NCBI RefSeq assembly: GCF_014647675.1
Contig: NZ_BMPQ01000002.1
Span: 545,071-609,070, forward strand
Direction: 5' to 3'
Length of the DNA stretch: 64,000 nucleotides
From: Streptomyces flaveus
GTDB taxonomy: Bacteria; Actinomycetota; Actinomycetes; Streptomycetales; Streptomycetaceae
Shown piece by piece: positions 7,512 to 15,682 of this stretch. Positions within the stretch are counted from its first letter, which is position 1. Each line of letters begins with the position of its first letter. The notes under the pieces are model-generated. The model had not been told where the DNA came from and made no database searches. It worked only from the letters and a program-made list of their open reading frames with translations. The position numbers and the translations under genes were made by a program.

Positions 7512-8480
7512 ATGCGTGCACTTCTTGTGGTCAATCCGGCAGCTACTACCACCAGCGCACGCACGCGTGACGTCTTGATCCACGCCCTGGCGAGCGAGAT
7601 GAAACTCGAGGCGGTCACCACCGAGTACCGCGGGCACGCCCAGGACCTCGGCCGGCAGGCGGCGGAGAGCAAGGACATCGAGCTGGTCGTGGCCCTCGGC
7701 GGCGACGGCACGGTCAACGAGGTCGTGAACGGCCTGCTGCACCAGGGCCCCGCCCCCGACCGTCTGCCCCGCCTCGCCGTGGTCCCCGGCGGCTCGACCA
7801 ACGTCTTCGCCCGCGCCCTGGGTCTGCCCAACGAACCCGTGGAGGCCACCGGCGCCCTGCTCGACGCGCTGCGCGAGAGCCGGGAACGTACGGTCGGCCT
7901 CGGTATCGCGGCCGGCACCGCGGGCACGGAGGACGAGGCGGTCCCGTCCCGCTGGTTCACGTTCTGCGCGGGCTTCGGCTTCGACGCGGGCGTCATAGGC
8001 CGGGTCGAGCAACAGCGCGAGCGCGGCAAGCGCTCCACGCACGCCCTTTATCTGCGCCAGGCGGTACGCCAGTTCCTGGACGAGCCCCATCGCCGGCACG
8101 GCATGATCACCTTGGAGCGGGCCGGTGAGGATCCGGTGTCCGATCTGGTGATGTCCATTGTCTGTAACACCTCTCCGTGGACGTATCTCGGCAATCGCCC
8201 GGTGTATGCGTCACCTAAGGCCTCGTTCGAAACTGGCCTGGACGTACTGGGTCTCAGCCGGATGTCCACGCCGGCGGTCGCCCGATATGCCACGCAGTTG
8301 CTCACTTCGTCCCCCGAGAAGGGCCCCCATGGCAAGCACGCCCTCTCCCTGCACGATCTGACGGACTTCACCTTGCATTCGAAGGTGCCACTCCCCCTTC
8401 AGATGGACGGCGACCATCTGGGGCTGCGTACGAGCGTGACGTTCACAGGCGTTCGCCGTGCACTGCGTGTGATTGTGTGA
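7512..8480 (+). CDS. Diacylglycerol/sphingosine kinase-family protein
   Basis: A 322-residue member of the DAGK catalytic family (DgkB/YegS/LCB5). The nucleotide-binding signature is intact: LVVALGGDGTVNEVVNGLL around residue 65, and a second glycine loop VVPGGSTNVFARALGLP near residue 95. The C-terminal half (FCAGFGFDAGVI onward) is the beta-sandwich lid. Such proteins phosphorylate diacylglycerol or another lipid alcohol in the cytoplasm at the membrane face. The substrate here is not determined by sequence. It lies upstream of wblE in the same direction, separated by a long 317-base leader, so the two are probably transcribed separately. Confidence 0.9.
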   Translation: MRALLVVNPAATTTSARTRDVLIHALASEMKLEAVTTEYRGHAQDLGRQAAESKDIELVVALGGDGTVNEVVNGLLHQGPAPDRLPRLAVVPGGSTNVFARALGLPNEPVEATGALLDALRESRERTVGLGIAAGTAGTEDEAVPSRWFTFCAGFGFDAGVIGRVEQQRERGKRSTHALYLRQAVRQFLDEPHRRHGMITLERAGEDPVSDLVMSIVCNTSPWTYLGNRPVYASPKASFETGLDVLGLSRMSTPAVARYATQLLTSSPEKGPHGKHALSLHDLTDFTLHSKVPLPLQMDGDHLGLRTSVTFTGVRRALRVIV

Positions 8481-8797
8481 GCAGAAGGGGCTAAAGTCCT
8501 TTCACTCGAACGTTTAGGCCAGGGTCCACCCCATGGAAGTACGGCTGTGACCTAGTCGACACCGAGGAATCAAAAAAAACTTTCCAGAAGGGGTTGTATC
8601 CGCCGCTGAGGTTTGCGAGTCTCTACGTGGCGCTCGGGGCGGCCCGCAGAATCGGCCCCACAGAGAGCCAGAACCCCTCCTCACATCAAGGACGACGCCA
8701 GTCCATCTGGTAGTCGACCCTTCACTTGTTGAGGGATTCGTGAAAGCGTTCACATTCACAAGCAACCTGTATGTAATACCAAGGAGAGGTAGCAGCC
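8481..8797 (+). promoter_or_regulatory. Long leader/promoter region of wblE
   Basis: 317 bases with no gene. It contains an A-tract (AAAAAAACTTTCC, about 8572-8584) and an AT-rich stretch before the gene (GTGAAAGCGTTCACATTCAC, 8740-8759), which holds the imperfect dyad GTGAA-AGC-GTTCAC. A clear RBS (AGGAGAGG, about 8780-8787) precedes the ATG. The length suggests several promoters or a structured 5' UTR. I see no known riboswitch motif. Confidence 0.45.
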
Positions 8798-9055
8798 ATG
8801 GACTGGCGTCACAACGCCGTTTGCCGCGAGGAAGACCCCGAGCTCTTCTTCCCCATCGGCAACACCGGTCCTGCGCTGCTGCAGATCGAGGAAGCCAAGG
8901 CCGTCTGCCGCCGCTGCCCCGTCATGGAGCAGTGCCTGCAGTGGGCGCTCGAGTCCGGCCAGGACTCCGGCGTCTGGGGTGGTCTCAGCGAGGACGAGCG
9001 CCGCGCCATGAAGCGCCGCGCCGCCCGCAACCGGGCCCGTCAGGCCTCCGCCTGA
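8798..9055 (+). CDS. wblE: WblE, WhiB-like iron-sulfur regulator (WhiB1 orthologue)
   Basis: An 85-residue WhiB-family protein that binds an NO-sensitive [4Fe-4S] cluster and acts with the principal sigma factor. All four cluster Cys are present: C9, C37, C40 and C46 (CRRCPVMEQC). The GVWGG turn follows near residue 60, then the basic DNA-contacting tail (RRAMKRRAARNRARQ). The sequence matches what I remember of S. coelicolor WblE, the orthologue of essential mycobacterial WhiB1. The next gene, on the opposite strand, is a PdtaS-type kinase, an arrangement also present at whiB1-pdtaS in Mycobacterium. A stem-loop separates the two convergent genes. Confidence 0.96.
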   Translation: MDWRHNAVCREEDPELFFPIGNTGPALLQIEEAKAVCRRCPVMEQCLQWALESGQDSGVWGGLSEDERRAMKRRAARNRARQASA

Positions 9056-9174
9056 CAACCCACCCCGCAACAGCCTGAGCTTGGCGGCGCGTACGGCGAG
9101 TACGCATCTCCCGCCCCCGAGCCGCAGCGCGCAGTACCCCGCCGATGCGCAAGCGCATAGCACACGAGCACTGG

Positions 9175-9199
9175 CCCCGGATCACTCAGTGATCCGGGG
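9175..9199. terminator. Stem-loop between wblE and pdtaS-like gene
   Basis: A perfect 11-base stem, CCCCGGATCAC / GTGATCCGGGG, with a three-base loop (TCA). It lies between convergent genes, so it can end transcripts from both sides. A short T-containing tract follows on the plus strand. Confidence 0.8.
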
Positions 9200-9273
9200 C
9201 TCATTGCTGTGTGTGACCACTGGTGCGACTTCTGCGTCCTACCTCCTGGTCCTACCTCCTGCGTCCGCGTGCG

Positions 9274-10740
9274 TTACTTACGCACCCGCACCGGGATGTC
9301 CAGGATCACCTGCGTACCGCGCTCGGGTGCCGGGACCATGTCGAACGTACCGCCCAACTCGCCCTCCACCAGGGTCCGTACGATCTGCAGGCCGAGATTG
9401 CCCGAGCGCTGCGGGTCGAAGCCCTGCGGGAGGCCGATGCCGTCGTCCTGGACGGTGACCAGGAGCCGGGTCTCCGCGGTGGTGCCGCCGCGGACCGCCG
9501 AGACCTCGACGGTGCCGCGGTCGCCCTCGCGGAAGCCGTGCTCGAGCGCGTTCTGCAGAATTTCCGTGAGGACCATGGAGAGCGGGGTGGCGACCTCGGC
9601 GTCGAGGATGCCGAAGCGGCCGGTGCGCCGGCCCGTGACCTTGCCCGGCGAGATCTCGGCCACCATGGCGAGTACGCGGTCGGCGATCTCGTCGAACTCG
9701 ACGCGCTCGTCCAGGTTCTGAGAGAGCGTCTCGTGCACGATCGCGATCGAGCCGACACGGCGTACGGCCTCTTCGAGGGCTTCGCGGCCCGTGTCGGAGT
9801 CGATACGGCGGGCCTGGAGCCGCAGCAGGGCCGCGACCGTCTGGAGGTTGTTCTTCACCCGGTGGTGGATCTCCCGGATGGTCGCGTCCTTCGTGATCAA
9901 CTCGCGCTCGCGGCGGCGGAGTTCGGTGACATCCCGCAGGAGTACGAGGGAACCGACCCGGGTGCCCTTGGGTTTGAGCGGGATCGCGCGGAGCTGGATC
10001 ACGCCGTCGTCGCTCTCGATCTCGAACTCGCGGGGCGCCCAGCCGCTGGCGACCTTGGCCAGGGCCTCGTCCACCGGGCCCCGGGACGGGGCGAGTTCGG
10101 AGGTGGTCCTGCCGAGGTGGTGGCCGACGAGGTCGGAGGCGAGGCCCAGGCGGTGGTACGCCGACAGCGCGTTCGGCGACGCGTACTGGACGACGCCGTC
10201 CGCGTCCAGCCGGATCAGGCCGTCGCCCACCCGGGGCGAAGCGTCCATGTCGACCTGCTGGTTCGGGAACGGGAAGGAGCCCGCCGCGATCATCTGCGCG
10301 AGGTCGGAAGCGCTCTGGAGATAGGTCAGTTCGAGGCGTGAGGGGGTGCGCACGGTGAGCAGGTTGGTGTTGCGGGCGATGACGCCCAGGACGCGGCCCT
10401 CCCTGCTCACGGGGATGGACTCGACCCGTACCGGAACCTCCTCACGCCACTCCGGGTCGCCCTCACGCACGATCCGGCTCTCGTCCAGGGCGATGTCCAG
10501 CATGGGGCGACGGCCGCGGGGGACGAGGTGGCCGACCATGTCGTCCTGGTACGAGGTGGGGCCGGTGTTGGGCCGCATCTGGGCCACGGAGACATAGCGG
10601 GTGCCGTCGCGCGTGGGGACCCACAGGACGAGATCGGCGAAGGAGAGGTCGGAGAGAAGCTGCCACTCCGAGACCAGCAGATGGAGCCACTCGAGATCGG
10701 AGTCACCGAGAGCGGTGTGCTGGCGGACGAGGTCGTTCAT
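9274..10740 (-). CDS. pdtaS: PdtaS-type sensor histidine kinase
   Basis: A soluble histidine kinase of 488 residues. The N-terminal half (about 1-160) is a GAF-like sensor, followed by a PAS domain (GDGLIRLDADGVVQYASPNAL, about 185-290), an HisKA_2 dimerisation domain with the phospho-acceptor His in REIHHRVKNNLQTVAALL, and an HATPase domain ending with GNLGLQIVRTLVEGELGG. No membrane segment is visible. It matches mycobacterial PdtaS, which phosphorylates the RNA-binding antiterminator PdtaR. The usual PdtaR gene is not in this window. I chose ATG 10740; upstream in-frame GTG and ATG codons exist and the RBS is poor. Confidence 0.9.
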   Translation of the reverse strand: MNDLVRQHTALGDSDLEWLHLLVSEWQLLSDLSFADLVLWVPTRDGTRYVSVAQMRPNTGPTSYQDDMVGHLVPRGRRPMLDIALDESRIVREGDPEWREEVPVRVESIPVSREGRVLGVIARNTNLLTVRTPSRLELTYLQSASDLAQMIAAGSFPFPNQQVDMDASPRVGDGLIRLDADGVVQYASPNALSAYHRLGLASDLVGHHLGRTTSELAPSRGPVDEALAKVASGWAPREFEIESDDGVIQLRAIPLKPKGTRVGSLVLLRDVTELRRRERELITKDATIREIHHRVKNNLQTVAALLRLQARRIDSDTGREALEEAVRRVGSIAIVHETLSQNLDERVEFDEIADRVLAMVAEISPGKVTGRRTGRFGILDAEVATPLSMVLTEILQNALEHGFREGDRGTVEVSAVRGGTTAETRLLVTVQDDGIGLPQGFDPQRSGNLGLQIVRTLVEGELGGTFDMVPAPERGTQVILDIPVRVRK

Positions 10741-11076
10741 GGAGGGCACGAGTGCGAGCGTACCTGGGCACTCGGACATGGCCCGAAAACATGGCTAGGC
10801 GAGCAAACGGCTGGGGGTCCGGGGGTCGTCCCCGGAATGATGCGGCACCCGCGGGCCGCGGCGCCTGAGAGGGACCCTCAACCCTCCCGGCACCGCAGCC
10901 CGGAGCAGCAACGGCCGTGGGGTGTGCGGTCCCGGTCGGCCGAAGGATGAGGAGCCGGCGCAGTCAGGGCAGAGAGCCCCGGTTCCTCGGTCCGCCTTCC
11001 TGTGCGGGGAAGGCGGAGGCTTGGTCGGTCAGACTGCTTGATCGTTCCGTTGCGCTTTCAAGCTTGTCTCCGCAAT

Positions 11077-11092
11077 TGTGGACTAGACCACT
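11077..11092. promoter_or_regulatory. dre site (DasR operator), distal, nagB
   Basis: TGTGGACTAGACCACT matches the DasR-responsive element (ideal ACTGGTCTAGACCACT) at 12 of 16 positions, with the CTAGACCACT half intact. DasR, encoded 6 kb away, represses through this 16-base palindrome and is released by GlcN-6-P. Confidence 0.85.
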
Positions 11093-11218
11093 CCACCGTG
11101 TCCATGCGTTGACGGATGTTTGTTGTTGTCTCTTTATCCAACAACCTCGCGCTCAGTATCCACCACGCACCCTAACCCCGGACGGTTCAGAAGCGGGAGC
11201 AGATCGCAGTTCTGCTAG

Positions 11219-11234
11219 ATTGGTCTAAACCACA
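11219..11234. promoter_or_regulatory. dre site (DasR operator), proximal, nagB
   Basis: ATTGGTCTAAACCACA matches the DasR consensus at 13 of 16 positions and lies about 50 bases upstream of the nagB start, where binding would block transcription. Confidence 0.88.
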
Positions 11235-11284
11235 GATGTCGTTGAGTTCGTTGAGTCCCCCTCCTTCAGAACGGCAGGCCCAGC

Positions 11285-12070
11285 GTGGAAGTTGTCATCG
11301 TTCCGGACGCCGCGGCAGGTGGCGAGCTCATCGCCGAGGCCATGACGGCGCTGCTCCGGCGCAAGCCCGACGCCCTGCTCGGCGTGGCGACCGGCTCGAC
11401 TCCGCTGCCCGTTTACGAGGCGTTGGCGGCGAAGGTGAGCGCCGGAGCCGTGGATGTCTCGCGGGCCCGGATCGCGCAGCTCGACGAATACGTGGGGCTG
11501 CCGGCCGAGCATCCCGAGTCGTACCGTTCCGTGCTGCGACGTCAGGTGCTGGAGCCGCTGGGGCTGGCAGCCGGGGCGTTCATGGGGCCGGACGGGGCGG
11601 CTTCGGATGTGCAGGGGGCGTGCGAGGCGTACGACAAGGCGCTCGCGGAGGCCGGCGGGGTCGATCTCCAGTTGCTCGGCATAGGGACCGACGGGCACAT
11701 CGGGTTCAACGAGCCCTGCTCGTCACTCGCCTCGCGTACGCGGATCAAGACGCTGACCGAGCAGACCAGGGTCGACAACGCGCGGTTCTTCGACGGGGAC
11801 ATCAAGCAGGTTCCGCATCACGTCATCACTCAGGGGATCGGGACGATTCTTCAGGCGCGGCATCTGGTGCTGCTCGCCACGGGCGAGGGCAAGGCGGATG
11901 CCGTCGCGGCGACGGTCGAGGGGCCCGTGGCCGCGGTGTGTCCCGCCTCGGCGCTCCAGTTGCATCCGCATGCCACGGTCGTCGTGGACGAGGCGGCGGC
12001 TTCCGAGCTGAAGCTCGCGGACTACTTCCGGCACACGTACGCCAACAAGCCGGACTGGCAGGGCATTTAG
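11285..12070 (+). CDS. nagB: NagB, glucosamine-6-phosphate deaminase
   Basis: This cytoplasmic enzyme converts glucosamine-6-phosphate to fructose-6-phosphate and ammonia, the last step of amino-sugar catabolism. Its 261 residues match the family length. The phosphate loop GVATGSTPLPVYEAL is near residue 35, the DEYVG segment follows near residue 67, and the catalytic IGTDGHIGFNEP (Asp, His and Glu) is near residue 135. The start is GTG 11285 after a modest GGCAGG. It sits beside dasD-dasC-dasB-dasA and dasR and has two dre sites upstream, as in S. coelicolor. Its substrate GlcN-6-P is the DasR inducer, so this gene also resets the regulatory signal. Confidence 0.96.
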   Translation: MEVVIVPDAAAGGELIAEAMTALLRRKPDALLGVATGSTPLPVYEALAAKVSAGAVDVSRARIAQLDEYVGLPAEHPESYRSVLRRQVLEPLGLAAGAFMGPDGAASDVQGACEAYDKALAEAGGVDLQLLGIGTDGHIGFNEPCSSLASRTRIKTLTEQTRVDNARFFDGDIKQVPHHVITQGIGTILQARHLVLLATGEGKADAVAATVEGPVAAVCPASALQLHPHATVVVDEAAASELKLADYFRHTYANKPDWQGI

Positions 12071-12090
12071 GGTTCGCCTCCGGGCGTGCG

Positions 12091-12126
12091 AAGGTGCCGG
12101 GCCCCTTCCGTGGGGCCCGGCACCTT
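12091..12126. terminator. Strong bidirectional terminator, nagB/dasD
   Basis: A perfect 15-base stem (AAGGTGCCGGGCCCC, loop TTCCGT, GGGGCCCGGCACCTT) followed by GTTT on the plus strand. It lies between the convergent nagB and dasD genes and can serve both. Confidence 0.92.
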
Positions 12127-12166
12127 GTTTGTCGCTTGCCTCGCTCGGGTGGGCGTGGCCGTCGGC

Positions 12167-13684
12167 TCACGCCCCGGCGATGACCTCCGCCGCCGCCAGA
12201 CCGCAGACACGGGCCGCCCCGTGCGTGGCGATGTGCAGCGCGCCTCGCGGCGGGGACTGGGGTACGCCCATCTCGACCACGATCGTGTCGGGGCGGGCGG
12301 CGAGGAGGGTGTCCAGGGCCCCGGCCATCCAGGCGTGACGGTGAGCATCACGCACCACGGCAACGACCCGCCGGCCCTCCGCGGCCGCGAGCGCATCGGC
12401 CCCGGCCCGCTCCCCCGCGAAACGCCCCGTCTCCGTACCCGGCAGCATCCGCCGAAGCTCGGCGGCGACTCCCCACGGCGTCTCGTCACCGACGGCGATA
12501 TTGGCGACGGGCGTGAAGGCGGCGACGTACGGCGCCTCGGTGAGCGGCACGAAGTGCTCCGCACGTGTCACGGTCAGTGCACGCCGCGCCGCGACCAGGC
12601 CCACGTCGGCACGGGGCGACGTCCCGGAGAGCCCGGCCGAAACGGCCCCCGTCCCCGAAGGCGGGCCCGGCACCGAAGCCGTCCAGGCCGCCAGCTCCCG
12701 TACTCGTCCCGCCGCGTCCGCCAGCCGTTCCTCCGGCAGTTCGCCCGCACGTACCGCCGAGACCAGTGCGTCCCTGAGGCGCAGTACCGTCGCGTCGTCC
12801 GCCAGGCCTCCGCCCACGCAGATGGCGTCGGCGCCCGCGGCGATCGCGAGGACGCTGCCCCGTTCGATGCCGTACGTCGCGGAGATGGCCTGCATTTCCA
12901 TGCCGTCGGTGACGATGAGGCCGTCGTAGCCCAGTTCCTCGCGGAGCAGACCCGTGAGGATGCGGTGGGAGAGGGTCGCGGGATGCGCCGGGTCCAGGGA
13001 CGGGACCAGGATGTGGGCACTCATCACCGCGCGCGTGCCCGCCTCGATGGCCGCGCGGAACGGGGCCAGCTCCCTGGAGTGCAGGACCGACAGCTCGGCG
13101 TCTATGCGCGGTAGTGCGTGGTGCGAGTCGACCGCTGTGTCGCCGTGGCCCGGGAAGTGCTTGGTGCAGGCCGCCACGCCCGCGGACTGGAGTCCCGATA
13201 CGTATGCGGCCGTGTGCCGGGCCACCAGGGACGCGTCGGCGCCGAAGGAGCGTACGCCGATGACCGGGTTGCCGGGGTTGGAGTTGATGTCGGCGGACGG
13301 GGCCCAGTTGAGGTTGACGCCGCAGGCGGCCAGGCGGCGGCCGAGTCCGGCGGCGACCTCCCGGGTCAGCGCGACGTCGTCCACCGCACCCAGGGCGTGG
13401 TTGCCCGGGAACGACGACCCCGTACGCACCTCCAGGCGCGTGACGTCGCCGCCCTCCTCGTCGATGGCGACCAGGACGTCGTCGCGCTCGGCACGCAACT
13501 GGGCGGTCAGGGCGGACAGTTGCGCGGGCGAGGCGATGTTCCGGCCGAAGAGGCCGACCGAGGCCAGGCCCTCTCCCAGCCGCCGCAGCAGCCAGGAGGG
13601 AGCCGAGGTTCCGGTGAAGCCTGGCTGCAGGACGGCAAGGGCGTCGCGGGTCAGGGTGGAGGTTCCATCGGTGAGTGTCGTCAT
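12167..13684 (-). CDS. dasD: DasD, cytoplasmic beta-N-acetylglucosaminidase (GH3)
   Basis: A glycoside hydrolase family 3 enzyme of 505 residues. S. coelicolor DasD hydrolyses imported N,N'-diacetylchitobiose to GlcNAc. There is no signal peptide, consistent with action after uptake. The GH3 motif KHFPGHGDTAVDSHHALP is present, with the Asp-His dyad typical of the NagZ subgroup, and the nucleophile Asp lies in LIVTDGMEM. The C-terminal third is an extra domain beyond the NagZ core. I chose ATG 13684, eight bases after the dasC stop. It is the last gene of the dasABCD unit, and its expression should follow DasR control of that operon. Confidence 0.93.
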   Translation of the reverse strand: MTTLTDGTSTLTRDALAVLQPGFTGTSAPSWLLRRLGEGLASVGLFGRNIASPAQLSALTAQLRAERDDVLVAIDEEGGDVTRLEVRTGSSFPGNHALGAVDDVALTREVAAGLGRRLAACGVNLNWAPSADINSNPGNPVIGVRSFGADASLVARHTAAYVSGLQSAGVAACTKHFPGHGDTAVDSHHALPRIDAELSVLHSRELAPFRAAIEAGTRAVMSAHILVPSLDPAHPATLSHRILTGLLREELGYDGLIVTDGMEMQAISATYGIERGSVLAIAAGADAICVGGGLADDATVLRLRDALVSAVRAGELPEERLADAAGRVRELAAWTASVPGPPSGTGAVSAGLSGTSPRADVGLVAARRALTVTRAEHFVPLTEAPYVAAFTPVANIAVGDETPWGVAAELRRMLPGTETGRFAGERAGADALAAAEGRRVVAVVRDAHRHAWMAGALDTLLAARPDTIVVEMGVPQSPPRGALHIATHGAARVCGLAAAEVIAGA

Positions 13685-13692
13685 CGGTGGCG

Positions 13693-14604
13693 TTATCCCT
13701 TCACGGCGCCGGAGGTTAGGCCCGAGGCCATCTTCTTCTGGACGAGCATGAAGAAGACGACAACCGGGAGGGCGATGAGTGTCGAGGCGGCCATCAGCGC
13801 GCCGTAGTCGACGCCTCGGGACGTGGTGAAGTTCATCAGCCACACGTTCAGGGTGTACTTGTCGTTGTCCTGGAGCACCACGTAGGCGAGCAGGTACTCG
13901 TTCCACGCGTTGATGAGCGAGAAGATCGAGGCCGCGGCGAGGCCCGGAGCGAGCAGGGGGAAGATGACGCGCCAGAAGGCGCCCATCCGGCTACAGCCGT
14001 CGACCATCGCCGACTCCTCGAGCTCCTTGGGGATGTTGATGACGAAGCCGCGGATCATCCAGGTGGCGAAGGGCAGCGCGGAGACCAGGTAGATGACGAT
14101 GACGCCCCAGTACTCGTTGAGCGCGCCCAGGCCGTTGAGCTGGATGTAGATGGGGATGAGCATCGCGGTCGGCGGCAGCAGCTGGATCACCAGAAGCGCG
14201 ATCATGAACGCCTTGCGGCCGGTGAAGTGGAACCGGCCGATCGCGAACGCGGCGACCGTCGACAGCAGCATCGCCCCGACCACGGCGGTGACGCAGATGA
14301 TCAGGCTGGATTGGATCGCCGAGCCGAAGTTCGGAGCGTCGATCGCCCGCTTGAAGTTGTCGAAGGAGATCGAGGACGGCCACAGTGTCTGGTCGTAGCT
14401 GCGGATCTCGTGGTTGGGCCGCAGCGCGCTGACCACCAGCCAATAGACCGGGAAAGCCATCACGACCAGGGCGAGGACGCCGACGAGGTTGTAGACGTGC
14501 CGGCTCTTCTTCTTGCGGTCCGGACGCGGTGCTGGACGGCGCCCCAGGCGGGGCGGTGCCGGGCGGGTGGGCGGCCCGGGGCGCGTGGACGTCGTGGCGC
14601 TCAC
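13693..14604 (-). CDS. dasC: DasC, chitobiose ABC transporter permease
   Basis: An integral membrane permease of the MalG type, 303 residues. The N-terminal tail is Pro/Arg-rich (RPGPPTRPAPPRLGRR) and precedes six membrane segments starting at VYNLVGVLALVVMAFPVYWLV. The EAA loop is LEESAMVDGCSRMGAFWRVI followed by FPLLAPG. The GTG at 14604 overlaps the dasB stop by four bases (GTGA). In S. coelicolor, DasABC imports N,N'-diacetylchitobiose with MsiK as ATPase; no ATPase gene lies in this operon. That matches what I see here. Confidence 0.95.
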   Translation of the reverse strand: MSATTSTRPGPPTRPAPPRLGRRPAPRPDRKKKSRHVYNLVGVLALVVMAFPVYWLVVSALRPNHEIRSYDQTLWPSSISFDNFKRAIDAPNFGSAIQSSLIICVTAVVGAMLLSTVAAFAIGRFHFTGRKAFMIALLVIQLLPPTAMLIPIYIQLNGLGALNEYWGVIVIYLVSALPFATWMIRGFVINIPKELEESAMVDGCSRMGAFWRVIFPLLAPGLAAASIFSLINAWNEYLLAYVVLQDNDKYTLNVWLMNFTTSRGVDYGALMAASTLIALPVVVFFMLVQKKMASGLTSGAVKG

Positions 14605-15596
14605 TCGACCTCTCCGATCTTGAGCAGTTGGCGCAGGTAGTACACGGCCACGCCGGAGAGCAGCAGCACCGTGATGAGCGAGATGGCCGCGCCCTGGCTG
14701 AAGGAGTTGGACTCGAAGGCCTTCTCGAACGAGTAGATGCCCAGGAGGCTGTACTCGGGCTCCGGTTCGTTGCCGCGCATCAGGAAGACCTGGCCGAAGA
14801 CGTTGAAGTCCCAGATCACCGAGAGCGTGGCGACCATCTGGAAGACCGGCTTGATGACGGGCCAGGTGACGTAGCGGAACACGCCGAACGCGCCCGCGCC
14901 GTCCAGCGCCGCAGCCTCCTCGAGCTCCCTGGGCACCTGGGTGAGGGCGGCGTAGAGGGTGATGGTGACGAACGGGATGGCGCCCCAGATGACGACGGCG
15001 GCGATGATCAGGAAGCCCTGCTTGGGGTCGAGCCACCAGTTGTGGCCGCGGAAGTCGAGCCCCAGATACTTCGTCAGCACCATGTTGACGACGCCGTAGT
15101 CGGAGTCGGCGAACCAGCGGAAGATCGAGGTCGCCACGAGCAGCGGCATGGCCCAGGCGGCGACCAGTGCGGCGGTCAGGGCGAGCCGGATCCACGTACT
15201 CATGCGCTGCATGGCCTGGGCGAGGAACAGCCCGGCGCCCATGGTGGTGACGACGCAGGCGACCATGAACAGCACCGTGCGCCATACGACGTCCCAGAAC
15301 TCGCCGTCGCCGAGGATGTTGGTGAACTGCTCGAAGCCGACCCACTCGGCAGCCTGACCCGTCCAGAGCTCCCGGCGTCCCACGTCCTGGAAGGACATGA
15401 TCACCGTTTTGACGAGCGGCCAGACGAACACCGCGGCGATCGCCACGACCGTCGGGGCTATCAGGGCGTACGGCAGATAGGCGCCCGCTCGCTTCTTCGG
15501 CGCTCTCCCGGCTGCCGGCCGCGGAGTGTCGTGGTGCGCGGGGGGCGGTGGGACGGACACCGGAGGGGCGGGTGCTTTCATTTCGGCGGCACTCAC
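14601..15596 (-). CDS. dasB: DasB, chitobiose ABC transporter permease
   Basis: The MalF-type partner of DasC, 331 residues. A proline-rich cytoplasmic N-terminus (APAPPVSVPPPP) leads into the first membrane helix LPYALIAPTVVAIAAVFVW. The EAA motif is LEEAAALDGAGAFGVFRYV. I keep the GTG at 15596 as start; an ATG at 15581 (MKAPAP) is an alternative and neither has a strong RBS. It follows dasA by 86 bases, a gap sometimes used to lower permease expression relative to the binding protein. Confidence 0.94.
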   Translation of the reverse strand: MSAAEMKAPAPPVSVPPPPAHHDTPRPAAGRAPKKRAGAYLPYALIAPTVVAIAAVFVWPLVKTVIMSFQDVGRRELWTGQAAEWVGFEQFTNILGDGEFWDVVWRTVLFMVACVVTTMGAGLFLAQAMQRMSTWIRLALTAALVAAWAMPLLVATSIFRWFADSDYGVVNMVLTKYLGLDFRGHNWWLDPKQGFLIIAAVVIWGAIPFVTITLYAALTQVPRELEEAAALDGAGAFGVFRYVTWPVIKPVFQMVATLSVIWDFNVFGQVFLMRGNEPEPEYSLLGIYSFEKAFESNSFSQGAAISLITVLLLSGVAVYYLRQLLKIGEVE

Positions 15597-15682
15597 TGTG
15601 CTGGCCTTCCGTTCGAACCGGTAACCGGGGGCGGGGACAGCGGGCTCAGGGGTTGGCCCGCCGTCCCCGACGGATCAAGGCG

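Larger units (their letters stand above)
10741..11284. other. 544-base intergenic region, pdtaS to nagB
   Basis: No convincing gene. The first 350 bases are GC-rich, with a G-block element near 10811-10835 (CTGGGGGTCC, CCCCGG). From about 11040 it becomes AT-richer and holds two DasR sites, at 11077-11092 and 11219-11234, annotated separately. The nagB promoter should lie between them. Confidence 0.6.
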
